Assembly (NCBI RefSeq): GCF_000420045.1
Contig: NZ_ATUE01000005.1
Location: forward strand, 558,001-622,000
DNA from: Perlucidibaca piscinae DSM 21586
GTDB taxonomy: Bacteria; Pseudomonadota; Gammaproteobacteria; Pseudomonadales; Moraxellaceae
Direction of reading: 5' to 3'
DNA length: 64,000 bases
The position numbers were made by a program, and so were the translations under genes. Positions 43,448-52,735 of the stretch are shown piece after piece. Position 1 is the first letter of the stretch. Each line of letters begins with the position of its first letter. A model generated the notes under the pieces. That model was not told the origin of the DNA. It made no database searches and was given only the letters and a program-made list of their open reading frames with translations.

Positions 43448-44124
43448 TGCGTCTGCTGGTGGTCGAGGACGATGCGATCATTGCCGATTTCCTGTGCCGC
43501 GCTCTGCGTGAGCAGGGGCATGTCGTGGACCTCGCCGACAATGGCCGGGACGGACTGTTCCTGGCTACCGGCGAGCCTTATGACGCCATCGTGCTTGATC
43601 GCATGCTGCCACAGATGGACGGTCTGACCGTGCTGTCCGCCCTGCGGGCAACCGGGTCACGCGTACCGGTGCTGATCCTGAGCGCACTGGATCACGTCGA
43701 CGAACGCATCAAGGGCCTGCGCGCCGGTGGCGACGATTACCTGGTCAAGCCGTTTGCCATCGAAGAGGTGGTGGCCCGCCTCGAGGTCATCACCCGGCGC
43801 GTGCCTGGCATCGAGACCGGCAACGAGCTGCGTGTCGGCAATCTGGTTCTGGACCGCCTCGCGCGGATTGTGCGCAGGGGTGAGCAGGTGATCAGCCTCA
43901 AGCCGCAGGAGTTCCGCGTGCTCGAATACCTGATGCGGCATGCGGGCCAGGTGGTGACACGCACCATGTTGCTGGAGAACGTCTGGGACTACCAGTTCGA
44001 TCCGCAGACCAACGTCATCGACGTGCATATCTCGCGTCTGCGCAGCAAGGTCGATCCCGAGGGCATGCCGGCACTGATCCATACCATCCGCGGCGCTGGC
44101 TACACCGTGCGGGAGCCGCTCTGA
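43447..44124 (+). CDS. OmpR-family response regulator (PmrA/QseB-like)
   Basis: A 225-residue regulator: receiver domain MRLLVVEDD with Asp51 in IVLDRMLP and Lys in YLVKPFAIEEV, then a winged helix ending NVIDVHISRLRSKVD and IHTIRGAGYTV. The setting next to eptA and a PAP2 phosphatase suggests PmrA-like control of lipid A modification. It starts on the b561 stop codon and is followed by the kinase gene after 1 base. Confidence 0.92.
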   Translation: MRLLVVEDDAIIADFLCRALREQGHVVDLADNGRDGLFLATGEPYDAIVLDRMLPQMDGLTVLSALRATGSRVPVLILSALDHVDERIKGLRAGGDDYLVKPFAIEEVVARLEVITRRVPGIETGNELRVGNLVLDRLARIVRRGEQVISLKPQEFRVLEYLMRHAGQVVTRTMLLENVWDYQFDPQTNVIDVHISRLRSKVDPEGMPALIHTIRGAGYTVREPL

Positions 44125-44125
44125 C

Positions 44126-45484
44126 ATGCGTCTGACCACATCACAGCGGCTGACGCTTTCGAACGCTGCCGTCATCATGGCCTGTTATGTGCTGTTGACG
44201 GTGTTCGTGATGTGGCTGAGCCAGCATTTCATGCTGCGTCACATCGAGGAGAGCGTCAGCTCCGAGCTGTCGCTGCTGGCCGGTGAGCATCACGTCGAGA
44301 ACGACTGGGGACTGACCCTGCTGGTACGCCAGCGCCTGGCCAGCCCGTCAGCCGGTCATGAGCGTTACTACCGGGTCGAGAATGCCCGCGGCGAGGTGCT
44401 CGCCAGCAATCTCGGGCAGTGGCTGCCCGGCGTGGTGCCGAATGGCGAGTTGGCGAGGCTGGACAGCCTGTCACGACCCGGCCGCTCGCATCTGGTGGCA
44501 GCGGCACAGCAGTTTGACAACGGCACGCGCCTGCTGGTCGCGCTGGACGAGAGCGAGCTGCGCAAGACTCAGCACGAGTTGCGCGAGGGCGCACTGTGGG
44601 GGCTGCTGGTGGTGCTGCTGCTGTCGCTGCCGGCCGGCTACCTCATCACCCGGCGTGCGCTGCAGCCTATCCAGACCCTGCGTGAAGCCGCCGAGACCAT
44701 CATGGCCGGCAACTGGTCGCACCGCCTGCCGGATGCCGGGGATCACGACGAGTTCGCCCAGCTTGCCGGTACCCTGAATGCCATGCTGGATCGCATCGAC
44801 AACCTGATTGCAGGTATCCAGGGTGCCACCGACAACATCGCCCATGACCTGCGCTCGCCATTGACCCGTCTGCGCGCCAGACTGGCAGGCGCGCAGGGCA
44901 CGCCGCCTGCCGCGGCGGAGTGGTCGACGTGGGTGGGCGAGCATCTGGGTGATCTGGACCAGGTGCTGGCCACTTTCCAGTCCCTGCTGCGCATTGCCCG
45001 CGTCGACTCGGGCGTGCTGCGTCAGGAGTTCGTCAGCGTGGATGCGTCCGAGCTGTGTCGCGATGCGGTCGAGTTCATGGAGCCGCTGGCGGAGGAGGCC
45101 GGTCAGCTGCTGACCGTGAGCCTGCCGGACAGCATCCTGGTGACCGGCCATCGTGACCTGCTGTTTCAGCTGCTCATCAACCTGCTCGACAATGCCATCA
45201 AGTACAGCCCGCCGCATACGCCGATCCATGTCGACCTGTTCGAGACGGCGGAGTACTGGCAGATCTCGGTCAGTGACCAGGGGCCCGGCATACCCGAGCC
45301 GGAGCGCGAGCGCGTGCTGGAGCGCCTGTATCGTCTCGACGCCACCCGCAATACCCCCGGACTGGGGCTGGGACTGAGTCTGGTGGCGGCAGTGACCCGG
45401 CTGCACCGTGGCGAGCTGACGCTGTCGGCGGGCACTTCCGGCCGGGGGCTCAAGGTGGGGGTTCGCTGTCCGCGATCGGCATGA
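44126..45484 (+). CDS. Sensor histidine kinase (PmrB/QseC-like)
   Basis: The 452-residue kinase has two membrane helices bounding a periplasmic sensor of roughly 120 residues, a HAMP domain (LQPIQTLREAAETIMAGNW), the H-box NIAHDLRSPLTRLR, N-box LLINLLDNAIKYS and G-box TPGLGLGLSLV. It should phosphorylate the regulator encoded just upstream. No Asp/Glu iron-binding motif of classical PmrB is obvious in the sensor, so the stimulus is open. Confidence 0.91.
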   Translation: MRLTTSQRLTLSNAAVIMACYVLLTVFVMWLSQHFMLRHIEESVSSELSLLAGEHHVENDWGLTLLVRQRLASPSAGHERYYRVENARGEVLASNLGQWLPGVVPNGELARLDSLSRPGRSHLVAAAQQFDNGTRLLVALDESELRKTQHELREGALWGLLVVLLLSLPAGYLITRRALQPIQTLREAAETIMAGNWSHRLPDAGDHDEFAQLAGTLNAMLDRIDNLIAGIQGATDNIAHDLRSPLTRLRARLAGAQGTPPAAAEWSTWVGEHLGDLDQVLATFQSLLRIARVDSGVLRQEFVSVDASELCRDAVEFMEPLAEEAGQLLTVSLPDSILVTGHRDLLFQLLINLLDNAIKYSPPHTPIHVDLFETAEYWQISVSDQGPGIPEPERERVLERLYRLDATRNTPGLGLGLSLVAAVTRLHRGELTLSAGTSGRGLKVGVRCPRSA

Positions 45485-45494
45485 CTCCGTGGCG

Positions 45495-45523
45495 TTGACG
45501 AAATTGTGAATCTCGTTCACTAT
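45495..45523 (+). promoter_or_regulatory. Promoter with overlapping TetR-type operator
   Basis: TTGACG and CACTAT are spaced 17 bases apart. Between them lies GTGAA-TCTCG-TTCAC (45506-45520), an inverted repeat that would block the promoter when bound. The TetR gene starts 31 bases downstream, so autoregulation of the efflux operon is likely. Confidence 0.45.
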
Positions 45524-45554
45524 TTTCGTCCGATTTCAGGCGCCCGGATTCCTC

Positions 45555-46292
45555 ATGGCCGTTTCCAGCAAACGCGAACAGCACTGGCAGGCGCGCGAGC
45601 AGCTGCTGCTTGACTGCGCGCGCCAGCTGATTGTCAGCGACGGCCTGCTGGCCCTGCAGATGGCCAAGCTGGCGCGTCTCAGCCAGACCCCCATCGGCAC
45701 CATCTACAAGCACTTCAGCAGCAAGGAAGACCTGCTGCTGGCGCTGTCCACCGCCGGACTGGCCGAGCAGGCGCGCCTGTTCGAGCGTGCCGCCGCCTGG
45801 CAGGCTGGTACCCGTGATCGCCTGTTCGCGATCAGCGTCGCCGACATGATCTTCGTCAAGCGCAATCCCGAGCATTTCCGCATCGCCCAGTTCGTGCAGA
45901 CCGAGGTGGTGTGGACGGCAGCCAGCCAGTGCCGTCGCGAGGCCCATTACGCGGCCAGCCAGCCGATTGCCGATGCCGTGCTCGGCATCGTCCACGAAGC
46001 CATTGCCAGCGGCGAGCTCGACCCCGCCGGACTGCCGCCCGAGGCGGTGGCCACCGGTACCTGGTCGATGGCGCTGGGCGTGCACCAGCTCGTGCACGCG
46101 GATGGCCTGCTCGATCACTTCAACATCCGTCAGCCCTACCGGCTGCTGTGCCGGCATGTGCAGTTCCTGCTCAACGGCATGCGCTGGCAACCGCTGCTGA
46201 ATGTGTCCGATGACCGCGTCATCGACGACCTCATCACCCGTATCCGCTCGGAGGTTTTTCATGAGCTGTGTTCTGCCGATGACCAGGCCTGA
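45555..46292 (+). CDS. TetR/AcrR-family repressor of the RND efflux operon
   Basis: A 245-residue regulator, somewhat longer than usual, with an N-terminal HTH (LLALQMAKLARLSQTPIGTIYKHFSSKEDLLLAL) and a variable ligand-binding C domain. It directly precedes, and overlaps by 32 bases, the outer membrane factor gene. It probably represses the whole regulator-OMF-MFP-RND operon until a drug or metabolite binds. Confidence 0.9.
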   Translation: MAVSSKREQHWQAREQLLLDCARQLIVSDGLLALQMAKLARLSQTPIGTIYKHFSSKEDLLLALSTAGLAEQARLFERAAAWQAGTRDRLFAISVADMIFVKRNPEHFRIAQFVQTEVVWTAASQCRREAHYAASQPIADAVLGIVHEAIASGELDPAGLPPEAVATGTWSMALGVHQLVHADGLLDHFNIRQPYRLLCRHVQFLLNGMRWQPLLNVSDDRVIDDLITRIRSEVFHELCSADDQA

Positions 46293-47637
46293 GCCTGCCG
46301 TGGCATCGCGCCCGCGTCAGCTCGCGGCCGCGCTGGGCCTGACCGGCCTGCTGGCCCTGCTGCCCCTGTCCGCGTCGGCGCTGACCCTGTCCGAGGCCTG
46401 GCAGCTCGCGGCCAGCAACGACCCGGTGGCCCGTGCCACGCTGGCCACCCGTGACGCCGAGCGCGAGCTCGGCGTGCAGGAACGCGCCACCCGCCTGCCC
46501 GGCGTGAATGCGCAGGGCAGCTACAGCGACACCGATTCGGAGGTGGTGAGCACACCGTTCGGGCCCGGCTTCAACGAGCGTTACACCGGCTGGCAGGCCG
46601 GCGTCGAACTGCGCCAGCCGCTGTTCCGCTACGACTGGCTGGCGCGCGGACGTCGTGCCGATGCCCGCGACCAGCAGGCCGAAGCCGGTTTCGCCCAGCG
46701 GCAGCAGGCACTGATCGCGCGCGTGGCCGAACGCTACCTGGCCGTGCTGCGGGCGCAGAACGAGCTGGGCCTGGCGCAGGCCGAGGCCGCTGCCGTGCGC
46801 AAGTCGCTGGAGGACACCCGCAAGCGCTACGAGGTCGAGCTGATTCCCGGCACCGACGTCAAGGAAGCGCAGGCACGTGACGATCTGTCGCAGGCCCAGC
46901 TGCTGGCCGCGCAGCAGGCGCTGGCAGCGGCCCGTGATGCGCTCGCCGAGAGCACCGGTGACGAGACCTCGCCGCTGTCGACGCTGACCGGCACCACCGA
47001 CGTCGGTGATGATGGCATCGCGATGGCCGACTGGCTGGCCCGGGCCCGGGAATACAGCCCGGCGCTGGTCCAGGTACGCGCGGCTCACGCGGTCGCGCGT
47101 GCCGACCTGGAAAGCCGGCGCTCCTCGGCGTTGCCGGTGGTCGACCTGGTCGCCAGCCACAGCCGCCAGGACACTTCCGAATCACGCATCGGCTCCGAGG
47201 CCAACAGCACCGTGGTTGGCGTCGAGGTCAACATTCCCCTGTTCGCCGGTGGCGGCAACCTGAGCCGCGTGCGCGAGGCGCAGGCGCGTCTGCGTGTCGC
47301 CGAGGCCGAGCGTGAGCGCGTCGAGCGCGAGCTGACCCGCGAGACCCGTCGCCTGGTGCGCGACGTGCAGACGGCGCAGGCGCAGGCCATGGCCTTCCGG
47401 CGGGCACTGGAGTCGGCGGAGAGCGCCGAACGCGGGACCCGCTACGGCTACGAGGCCGGCAAGCGCACCATCGTCGACGTGCTCAATGCCCAGTCCGCCA
47501 CGGTGCAGGCGCGCCGCAACCATGACAACGCCCGTTTCGACGTGCTGCTCAAGCGCCTGCAGCTGAGGCAGCAGGCCGGCGTGCTGGTGCCTGACGATCT
47601 GGCCGCCATTGATCGCCTGCTGACGCCGGCATCCTGA
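46261..47637 (+). CDS. TolC-family outer membrane efflux protein
   Basis: A 458-residue protein with a signal region (LALLPLSASALTLSEAWQLA) and two outer membrane factor repeats of coiled coil and beta strand. GGAGG lies 6 bases before the ATG at 46261; a later ATG 18 bases on is possible. It provides the exit duct for the RND pump encoded downstream. Confidence 0.9.
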   Translation: MSCVLPMTRPEPAVASRPRQLAAALGLTGLLALLPLSASALTLSEAWQLAASNDPVARATLATRDAERELGVQERATRLPGVNAQGSYSDTDSEVVSTPFGPGFNERYTGWQAGVELRQPLFRYDWLARGRRADARDQQAEAGFAQRQQALIARVAERYLAVLRAQNELGLAQAEAAAVRKSLEDTRKRYEVELIPGTDVKEAQARDDLSQAQLLAAQQALAAARDALAESTGDETSPLSTLTGTTDVGDDGIAMADWLARAREYSPALVQVRAAHAVARADLESRRSSALPVVDLVASHSRQDTSESRIGSEANSTVVGVEVNIPLFAGGGNLSRVREAQARLRVAEAERERVERELTRETRRLVRDVQTAQAQAMAFRRALESAESAERGTRYGYEAGKRTIVDVLNAQSATVQARRNHDNARFDVLLKRLQLRQQAGVLVPDDLAAIDRLLTPAS

Positions 47638-47670
47638 TATCCCCACGAATTCGAGAGTGACGAGACAATC

Positions 47671-48804
47671 ATGAACAAGCGCATGGTCTGGATGCTGGTG
47701 ATCACCGGTCTGGTGTTCGGCGGGGTGTTCGGTTTCAAGTGGTTCGGCAACAAGATGATGAACCAGTACTTCGACAACATGCCGATGCCGCCGGCAGCGG
47801 TGACCTCGGCCACGGCGACGCAGCAGAGCTGGCGCCCCAGCCTGTCCGGCGTCGGTACCGTGGTGGCCAGCCAGGGCGCTGACGTGACCACCGAGGTCGG
47901 CGGCATCGTGCAGGCGCTGCACTTCGAGTCCGGCAAGCGGGTCAGGAAGGGCGATCTGCTGGTGACCCTGTCGGCAGGCAGCGAGCAGGGTGACCTGGCA
48001 CGTCTGCAGGCCCAGGCCCAGCTGGCGAAGAAGGAGCATGCCCGCTTCGAGCGCCTGTTCGGCCTCGAGGCGGTGTCGCGCTCGGAGCTGGATCAGGCCG
48101 CTGCCACGCTGCGCGCCGCCACGGCGGCCGTCGAGGCGCAGCAGGCCACGCTCAACCAGAAGATCATCCGTGCGCCGTTCAGCGGCACCTTGGGCATCCG
48201 CCAGGTCAACCTCGGCCAGTACCTGAGTCCGGGCACGCCCATCGTCACCCTGCAGGCGCTGGATCCGGTCTATGTCGACTTCACCCTGCCCGAGCAGGAC
48301 CTGGGCAAGGTCGTGGTCGGCCAGACCGTGCAGGCGGCTGTTGAGCAGGGGCCGTCGGCCAGCGGCGTGGTCGAGGCCATCGAGTCGCTGGTCGACAGTG
48401 CCACCCGCAACTTCAAGGTCCGTGCCCGCTTCGACAACCCGCAGGCGCAGCTGCGTCCCGGCCAGTTCGCGCGCGCCCGCATCGAGCTCGCCGATGCCGC
48501 GCCAGTGATCGCGGTACCGCTCACGGCAGTCAGCTACAACCCCTACGGCAACTCGGTTTACGTGATCCAGAAGGTCAAGGGCAAGACCGCCGACGGCAAG
48601 GACGAGGAACAGCTCACCGTGACCCGCCGCTTCGTCAAGACCGGCGTCACCCGGGGTGATCTGGTCGCCATCAGCAGCGGTCTCAAGGCCGGCGAGCAGG
48701 TTGCCACCAGCGGCCTGCTCAAGCTGCAGAACGGCACCCGCGTGATCATCAACAACTCGGTCACGCCATCGGCCTCGGCCGCCCCGACACCGGACGAAAG
48801 CTGA
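47671..48804 (+). CDS. RND periplasmic adaptor (membrane fusion protein)
   Basis: A 377-residue adaptor with an N-terminal membrane anchor (MVWMLVITGLVFGGVFGF), a barrel-sandwich domain (EVGGIVQALHFESGKRVRKG), a hairpin and a beta-barrel (RAPFSGTLGIRQVNLGQYL onward). It joins the pump and the outer membrane channel. The layout matches MdtA/AcrA-type drug efflux proteins and lacks the Met/His-rich metal-binding segments of CusB or CzcB. Confidence 0.92.
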   Translation: MNKRMVWMLVITGLVFGGVFGFKWFGNKMMNQYFDNMPMPPAAVTSATATQQSWRPSLSGVGTVVASQGADVTTEVGGIVQALHFESGKRVRKGDLLVTLSAGSEQGDLARLQAQAQLAKKEHARFERLFGLEAVSRSELDQAAATLRAATAAVEAQQATLNQKIIRAPFSGTLGIRQVNLGQYLSPGTPIVTLQALDPVYVDFTLPEQDLGKVVVGQTVQAAVEQGPSASGVVEAIESLVDSATRNFKVRARFDNPQAQLRPGQFARARIELADAAPVIAVPLTAVSYNPYGNSVYVIQKVKGKTADGKDEEQLTVTRRFVKTGVTRGDLVAISSGLKAGEQVATSGLLKLQNGTRVIINNSVTPSASAAPTPDES

Positions 48805-48817
48805 GCGGAGTCATGCC

Positions 48818-51800
48818 ATGAAATTCACGGACATCTTCATCAAGCGGCCGGTGCTGGCGCTGGTGGTCAGCCTGATGATCCTGCTGCTGGGCATGAAGTC
48901 GGTGTTCGACCTCAACGTGCGCCAGTATCCCGAGCTGCAGAACGCGGTGGTCAACATCACCACGGTCTACGTCGGTGCCGATGCCGACCTCATCCAGGGC
49001 TTCATCACCACGCCGCTTGAGCGCGAGATCGCCTCTGCCCAGGGCATCGACTACATCAAGTCGACCAGCCTGTCCGGGGTCAGCTCGATCCAGGTCTACC
49101 TGCGTCTGGACTACGACCCCAACGAGGCACTCACCCAGATCGCGGCCAAGGTCAACAAGCTGCGCAACCAGCTGCCCGAGGCCTCGGAAGACCCGACCGT
49201 GGAGCTGTCGGTGGGCGACACCACGGCGGCCATGTACCTGTCGTTCTATTCCGACATCCTCGACAACAACCAGATCACCGACTACCTGGTGCGCGTGGTC
49301 GAGCCGCGCCTGTCGACGGTGCCTGGCGTGCAGCGCGCGCGCATCCTCGGCGACCGCACCTTCGCCATGCGCATCTGGATGCAGCCCGACCGCATGGCGG
49401 CGCTGGGCGTGACCGCCAGCGACGTCTACAACGCGCTGCGCAGCAACAACGTGCTGGCCGCGCTGGGCTCGACCAAGGGCTCGATGGTGCAGGTCGATCT
49501 CACCGCAGCCACCGACCTGAACACGCCGGAGCAGTTCCGCGACCTCGTGGTGCGTTCCACCGACGACGCCATCGTGCGCCTTGGCGACATCGCCAGCGTG
49601 GTGCTGGGCTCGGAGAGCTACAGCACCTCGGTGTCGTTCAACGGCAAGAGCGCGACCTTCATGGGCATCGAGGTGGCGCCGGATGCCAACTCGCTGGACG
49701 TCATCAAGCGCGTGCGTGACGAGGCCTGGCCGCAGATCCTGGCGCAGCTGCCCGAGGGTCTGGAGGCCAACATCCCCTATGACTCGACGCGCTACATCCA
49801 GGACGCCATCAACGAGGTCATCCAGACCCTGGTCGAGGCCATCCTCATCGTCATCGTGGTGATCTACCTGTTCCTCGGGTCGATGCGCAGCGTGCTGATT
49901 CCGGCGGTGACGGTACCGCTGTCGATGATCGGCGCCTGCTTCCTGATGCTGCTGATGGGCTTCTCGATCAACCTGCTGACCCTGCTCGCCATGGTGCTGG
50001 CCATCGGCATGGTGGTCGATGACGCCATCATCGTGCTGGAGAACATCCACCGTCACATCGAGGAGGGCATGAAGCCCTTTGCGGCGGCCATCAAGGGTGC
50101 GCGCGAGCTGCTCGGTCCGGTCATCGCGATGACCATCACCCTGGTCGCGGTGTACCTGCCGATCGGCTTCATCGGCGGCCTCACCGGCACCCTGTTCGTC
50201 GAGTTCGCCTTCACGCTGGCGGGCGCGGTGCTGCTGTCCGGGGTGATCGCGCTGACCCTGTCACCGATGATGTCGGCCATGCTGCTGCGCTCGCCGGACG
50301 AGGAGAAGGGCAACCGGTTCGCGCACTGGCTGGACGCGAAGTTCGAAGCCCTGCGCCTGTCCTACCGCAGCACGCTGCACGGTGCACTGGAGGACAAGCA
50401 CGTCATCGCCACCTTCGGCGGCATCATCCTGGTGTCGTGCTTCTTCCTGTTCAAGACCTCGCCCACCGAGCTCGCGCCCGAGGAGGACCAGGGCTTCTTC
50501 CTGATGTTCTCGCAGAGCGACTCGTTCTCGTCGCTGGACTACCTGACCCGGTTCACCAACGAGCTGACCCGGATCGCCAACGCCATCCCGGAGAAGGAGA
50601 ACTACTTCCAGCTCAATGGCGTTGGTGGCGGCGGCTCGGCCGTGGGCAGCAACACCACCATCTCGGGCATCGTGATGAAGCCGTGGACCGAGCGTGAGCG
50701 CAGCACCAAGGAGGTGCTCACCGAGGTCACCGGCAAGGCGGGCGAGGTGGCCGGCCTGCGCAACGCGGTGTTCGCGCCACCCTCGCTGCCCAGCGGCGGC
50801 GGCGGCTTCCCGGTCGAGTTCATCATCACCAGCACGGCATCGCCGCAGGCCATGCTGGAGGCGTCCAATGCCGTGCTCGGCAAGGCCATGGCGAGCAAGA
50901 AGTTCATCTTCATGCAGAGCGACCTGAAGATCGACAAGCCCCAGGTCAAGGTTGATGTCGACCGCGAGAAGGCGGCGCTGCTCGGCATCAGCATGAGCAC
51001 GCTGGCGGCTGACATGTCGGCCATGCTGTCCGGCGGTTTCGCCAACCGCTTCAGCATGGAGTCGCGCTCCTACAAGGTGATTCCGCAGGTCGAGCGCGCC
51101 GAGCGCCTGAATCCGGACCAGCTGGCGCAGTACTACACGCGCACGGCGGCAGGTGAGCTGATTCCGCTGTCGACCGTGGTGACCCTGCGCGAGACCGTGC
51201 AGCCGCAGTCGTTGAACCGCTTCCAGCAGCTCAATGCGGTGACCCTGTCGGGCGTGCCGCGACCGGGCGTGACCCTGGGCGAGGCGCTGGCGGTGCTGGA
51301 GCAGGCAGCGGCGGAGTCGCTGCCCAAGGACTACAGTGTCGACTATGCCGGCCAGTCGCGCCAGTACAAGACCGAGGGCTCGGCGCTGGTGCTGACCCTG
51401 TTCTTCGCGCTGATCGTGATCTACCTGGTGCTGGCGGCGCAGTTCGAGTCGTTCCGTGACCCGCTGATCATGCTGGTCACGGTTCCGATGTCGATCTGCG
51501 GCGCCTTGCTCTTCCTCAACATCGCGGCCTTCTTCCAGGTCGCCGGGGCGACCATCAACATCTATACCCAGGTCGGTCTGGTGACGCTGATCGGCGTGAT
51601 CTCCAAGCACGGCATCCTCATCGTCGAGTTCGCCAACCAGCTGCAGAAGCAGGGGCTGTCACGGCGTCTGGCCATCGAGGAGGCGTCGTCGATCCGTCTG
51701 CGCCCGGTGCTGATGACCACGGCAGCGCTGGTGCTGGCGATGATTCCGCTGCTCATCGCCTCCGGTCCGGGCGCCGCCGCGCGCTTCTCCATGGGGCTGG

Positions 51801-51946
51801 TGATCGCCTCGGGCATGACCATCGGCACCCTGTTCACGCTGTTCGTGGTGCCGGCCATGTACCTCTACCTCGGGCGTGACATCGCCCCGGATCCGGTGGA
51901 GGACGATCTGCCGACGGACACTGCCGGGGCATCGGCAAGTTCGTGA
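48818..51946 (+). CDS. RND drug efflux permease (HAE1 type)
   Basis: A 1042-residue pump with 12 membrane helices and two periplasmic porter domains. TM4 reads GMVVDDAIIVLENIHRH, the double-Asp proton relay of hydrophobe/amphiphile exporters, which separates it from the metal pumps on the island. It starts 13 bases after the adaptor gene. Substrates are probably drugs, dyes or lipophilic metabolites. Confidence 0.94.
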   Translation: MKFTDIFIKRPVLALVVSLMILLLGMKSVFDLNVRQYPELQNAVVNITTVYVGADADLIQGFITTPLEREIASAQGIDYIKSTSLSGVSSIQVYLRLDYDPNEALTQIAAKVNKLRNQLPEASEDPTVELSVGDTTAAMYLSFYSDILDNNQITDYLVRVVEPRLSTVPGVQRARILGDRTFAMRIWMQPDRMAALGVTASDVYNALRSNNVLAALGSTKGSMVQVDLTAATDLNTPEQFRDLVVRSTDDAIVRLGDIASVVLGSESYSTSVSFNGKSATFMGIEVAPDANSLDVIKRVRDEAWPQILAQLPEGLEANIPYDSTRYIQDAINEVIQTLVEAILIVIVVIYLFLGSMRSVLIPAVTVPLSMIGACFLMLLMGFSINLLTLLAMVLAIGMVVDDAIIVLENIHRHIEEGMKPFAAAIKGARELLGPVIAMTITLVAVYLPIGFIGGLTGTLFVEFAFTLAGAVLLSGVIALTLSPMMSAMLLRSPDEEKGNRFAHWLDAKFEALRLSYRSTLHGALEDKHVIATFGGIILVSCFFLFKTSPTELAPEEDQGFFLMFSQSDSFSSLDYLTRFTNELTRIANAIPEKENYFQLNGVGGGGSAVGSNTTISGIVMKPWTERERSTKEVLTEVTGKAGEVAGLRNAVFAPPSLPSGGGGFPVEFIITSTASPQAMLEASNAVLGKAMASKKFIFMQSDLKIDKPQVKVDVDREKAALLGISMSTLAADMSAMLSGGFANRFSMESRSYKVIPQVERAERLNPDQLAQYYTRTAAGELIPLSTVVTLRETVQPQSLNRFQQLNAVTLSGVPRPGVTLGEALAVLEQAAAESLPKDYSVDYAGQSRQYKTEGSALVLTLFFALIVIYLVLAAQFESFRDPLIMLVTVPMSICGALLFLNIAAFFQVAGATINIYTQVGLVTLIGVISKHGILIVEFANQLQKQGLSRRLAIEEASSIRLRPVLMTTAALVLAMIPLLIASGPGAAARFSMGLVIASGMTIGTLFTLFVVPAMYLYLGRDIAPDPVEDDLPTDTAGASASS

Positions 51947-51968
51947 TCACGGGATAGACTTCGAGGCA

Positions 51969-51992
51969 CGGACCGGCCGAGTGGCCGGTCCG
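51969..51992 (+). terminator. Hairpin terminator after the RND operon
   Basis: CGGACCGGCC-GAGT-GGCCGGTCCG is a perfect 10-bp stem with a 4-base loop, 22 bases after the pump stop. The following T tract (CTGTCTTCCC) is weak. Confidence 0.65.
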
Positions 51993-52051
51993 CTGTCTTC
52001 CCGGATCGCTGCCGGCAGCGGTCCGCATCACCTCATTGAAAGGATGTCTGC

Positions 52052-52627
52052 ATGTTTGCCTTGCTGCTGACTTTGCTGGCGCTGTGCGTCTGGCTCTACC
52101 TGGATGCCGATCGGCGCCAGATGAACTCCCCCATGGCCTGGGTGGTTGCGGTCTGCCTCGTCGGCCCGCTGGCTTTCGCCATGTACTGGTCGCGACGCCC
52201 CCTGTTCACGGGCGAGTACCGCAGCGGTGGCCGTGTCTGGGTCATGGTGCGAACCTTCGTGATCGCGCTGACTGCCTGGATGATCCTGTTTGCTGCCGTG
52301 TTCGCGGTCTGGCTCAGCGCGCTGATGCCGGGCGTCGTGCTGGTCGGCATCATGGGTGCCCTGCTGCTCTTCTTCGGCGGCTTCTGGTTTCTCGTCGCGC
52401 TCGGACTGCTGCTCGCTGCCTTCCTGTTCCGCGACCGCTACGGCGCGGAAGTCGGCCCGACCCACGCCGCCTTGCGCGGCATCGCGCCGCCTCGCATGGG
52501 GGACGGCCTGCTGCGCGTCATCTTCCTCGGCGGCCTGCTGGCCGTGTTCATCTTCACCGAGCCCGTGACCCCGGACTGGATGGAGGAAGTGCAGTGGGAA
52601 ACGGTGCCGCAGCACATCCAGATCTGA
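52052..52627 (+). CDS. Hypothetical four-helix membrane protein
   Basis: A 191-residue protein starting after AAGGA. It has membrane helices at residues 2-16, about 28-45, 68-100 and 103-128, and another near 155-167, separated by short basic loops. No catalytic motif or family is recognised. It sits alone between the RND operon terminator and the siderophore receptor promoter, so the context does not suggest a role. Confidence 0.6.
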   Translation: MFALLLTLLALCVWLYLDADRRQMNSPMAWVVAVCLVGPLAFAMYWSRRPLFTGEYRSGGRVWVMVRTFVIALTAWMILFAAVFAVWLSALMPGVVLVGIMGALLLFFGGFWFLVALGLLLAAFLFRDRYGAEVGPTHAALRGIAPPRMGDGLLRVIFLGGLLAVFIFTEPVTPDWMEEVQWETVPQHIQI

Positions 52628-52663
52628 GGCGGGCCGGCGTGGCGAGATCCGATTTGCAAATCT

Positions 52664-52688
52664 AGTGTAGAACTATTCTCATTTAGAT
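52664..52688. promoter_or_regulatory. Candidate Fur box before the siderophore receptor
   Basis: Read on the minus strand, AAATGAGAATAGTTCTACA matches the first half of the Fur consensus (AATGAGAAT) fully and the second half partly. It lies about 50 bases before the receptor start, in an unusually AT-rich patch, next to a TTGACA at 52693-52698. Confidence 0.5.
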
Positions 52689-52735
52689 TTAGTTGACATA
52701 GAATCGCCCTGTTTTCAGTCAACAGGTGCGATTTC

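Noticed and set aside
48761..50056. Minus-strand frame opposite the RND pump
   Set aside because: It is a shadow frame; the plus strand encodes an unmistakable pump.
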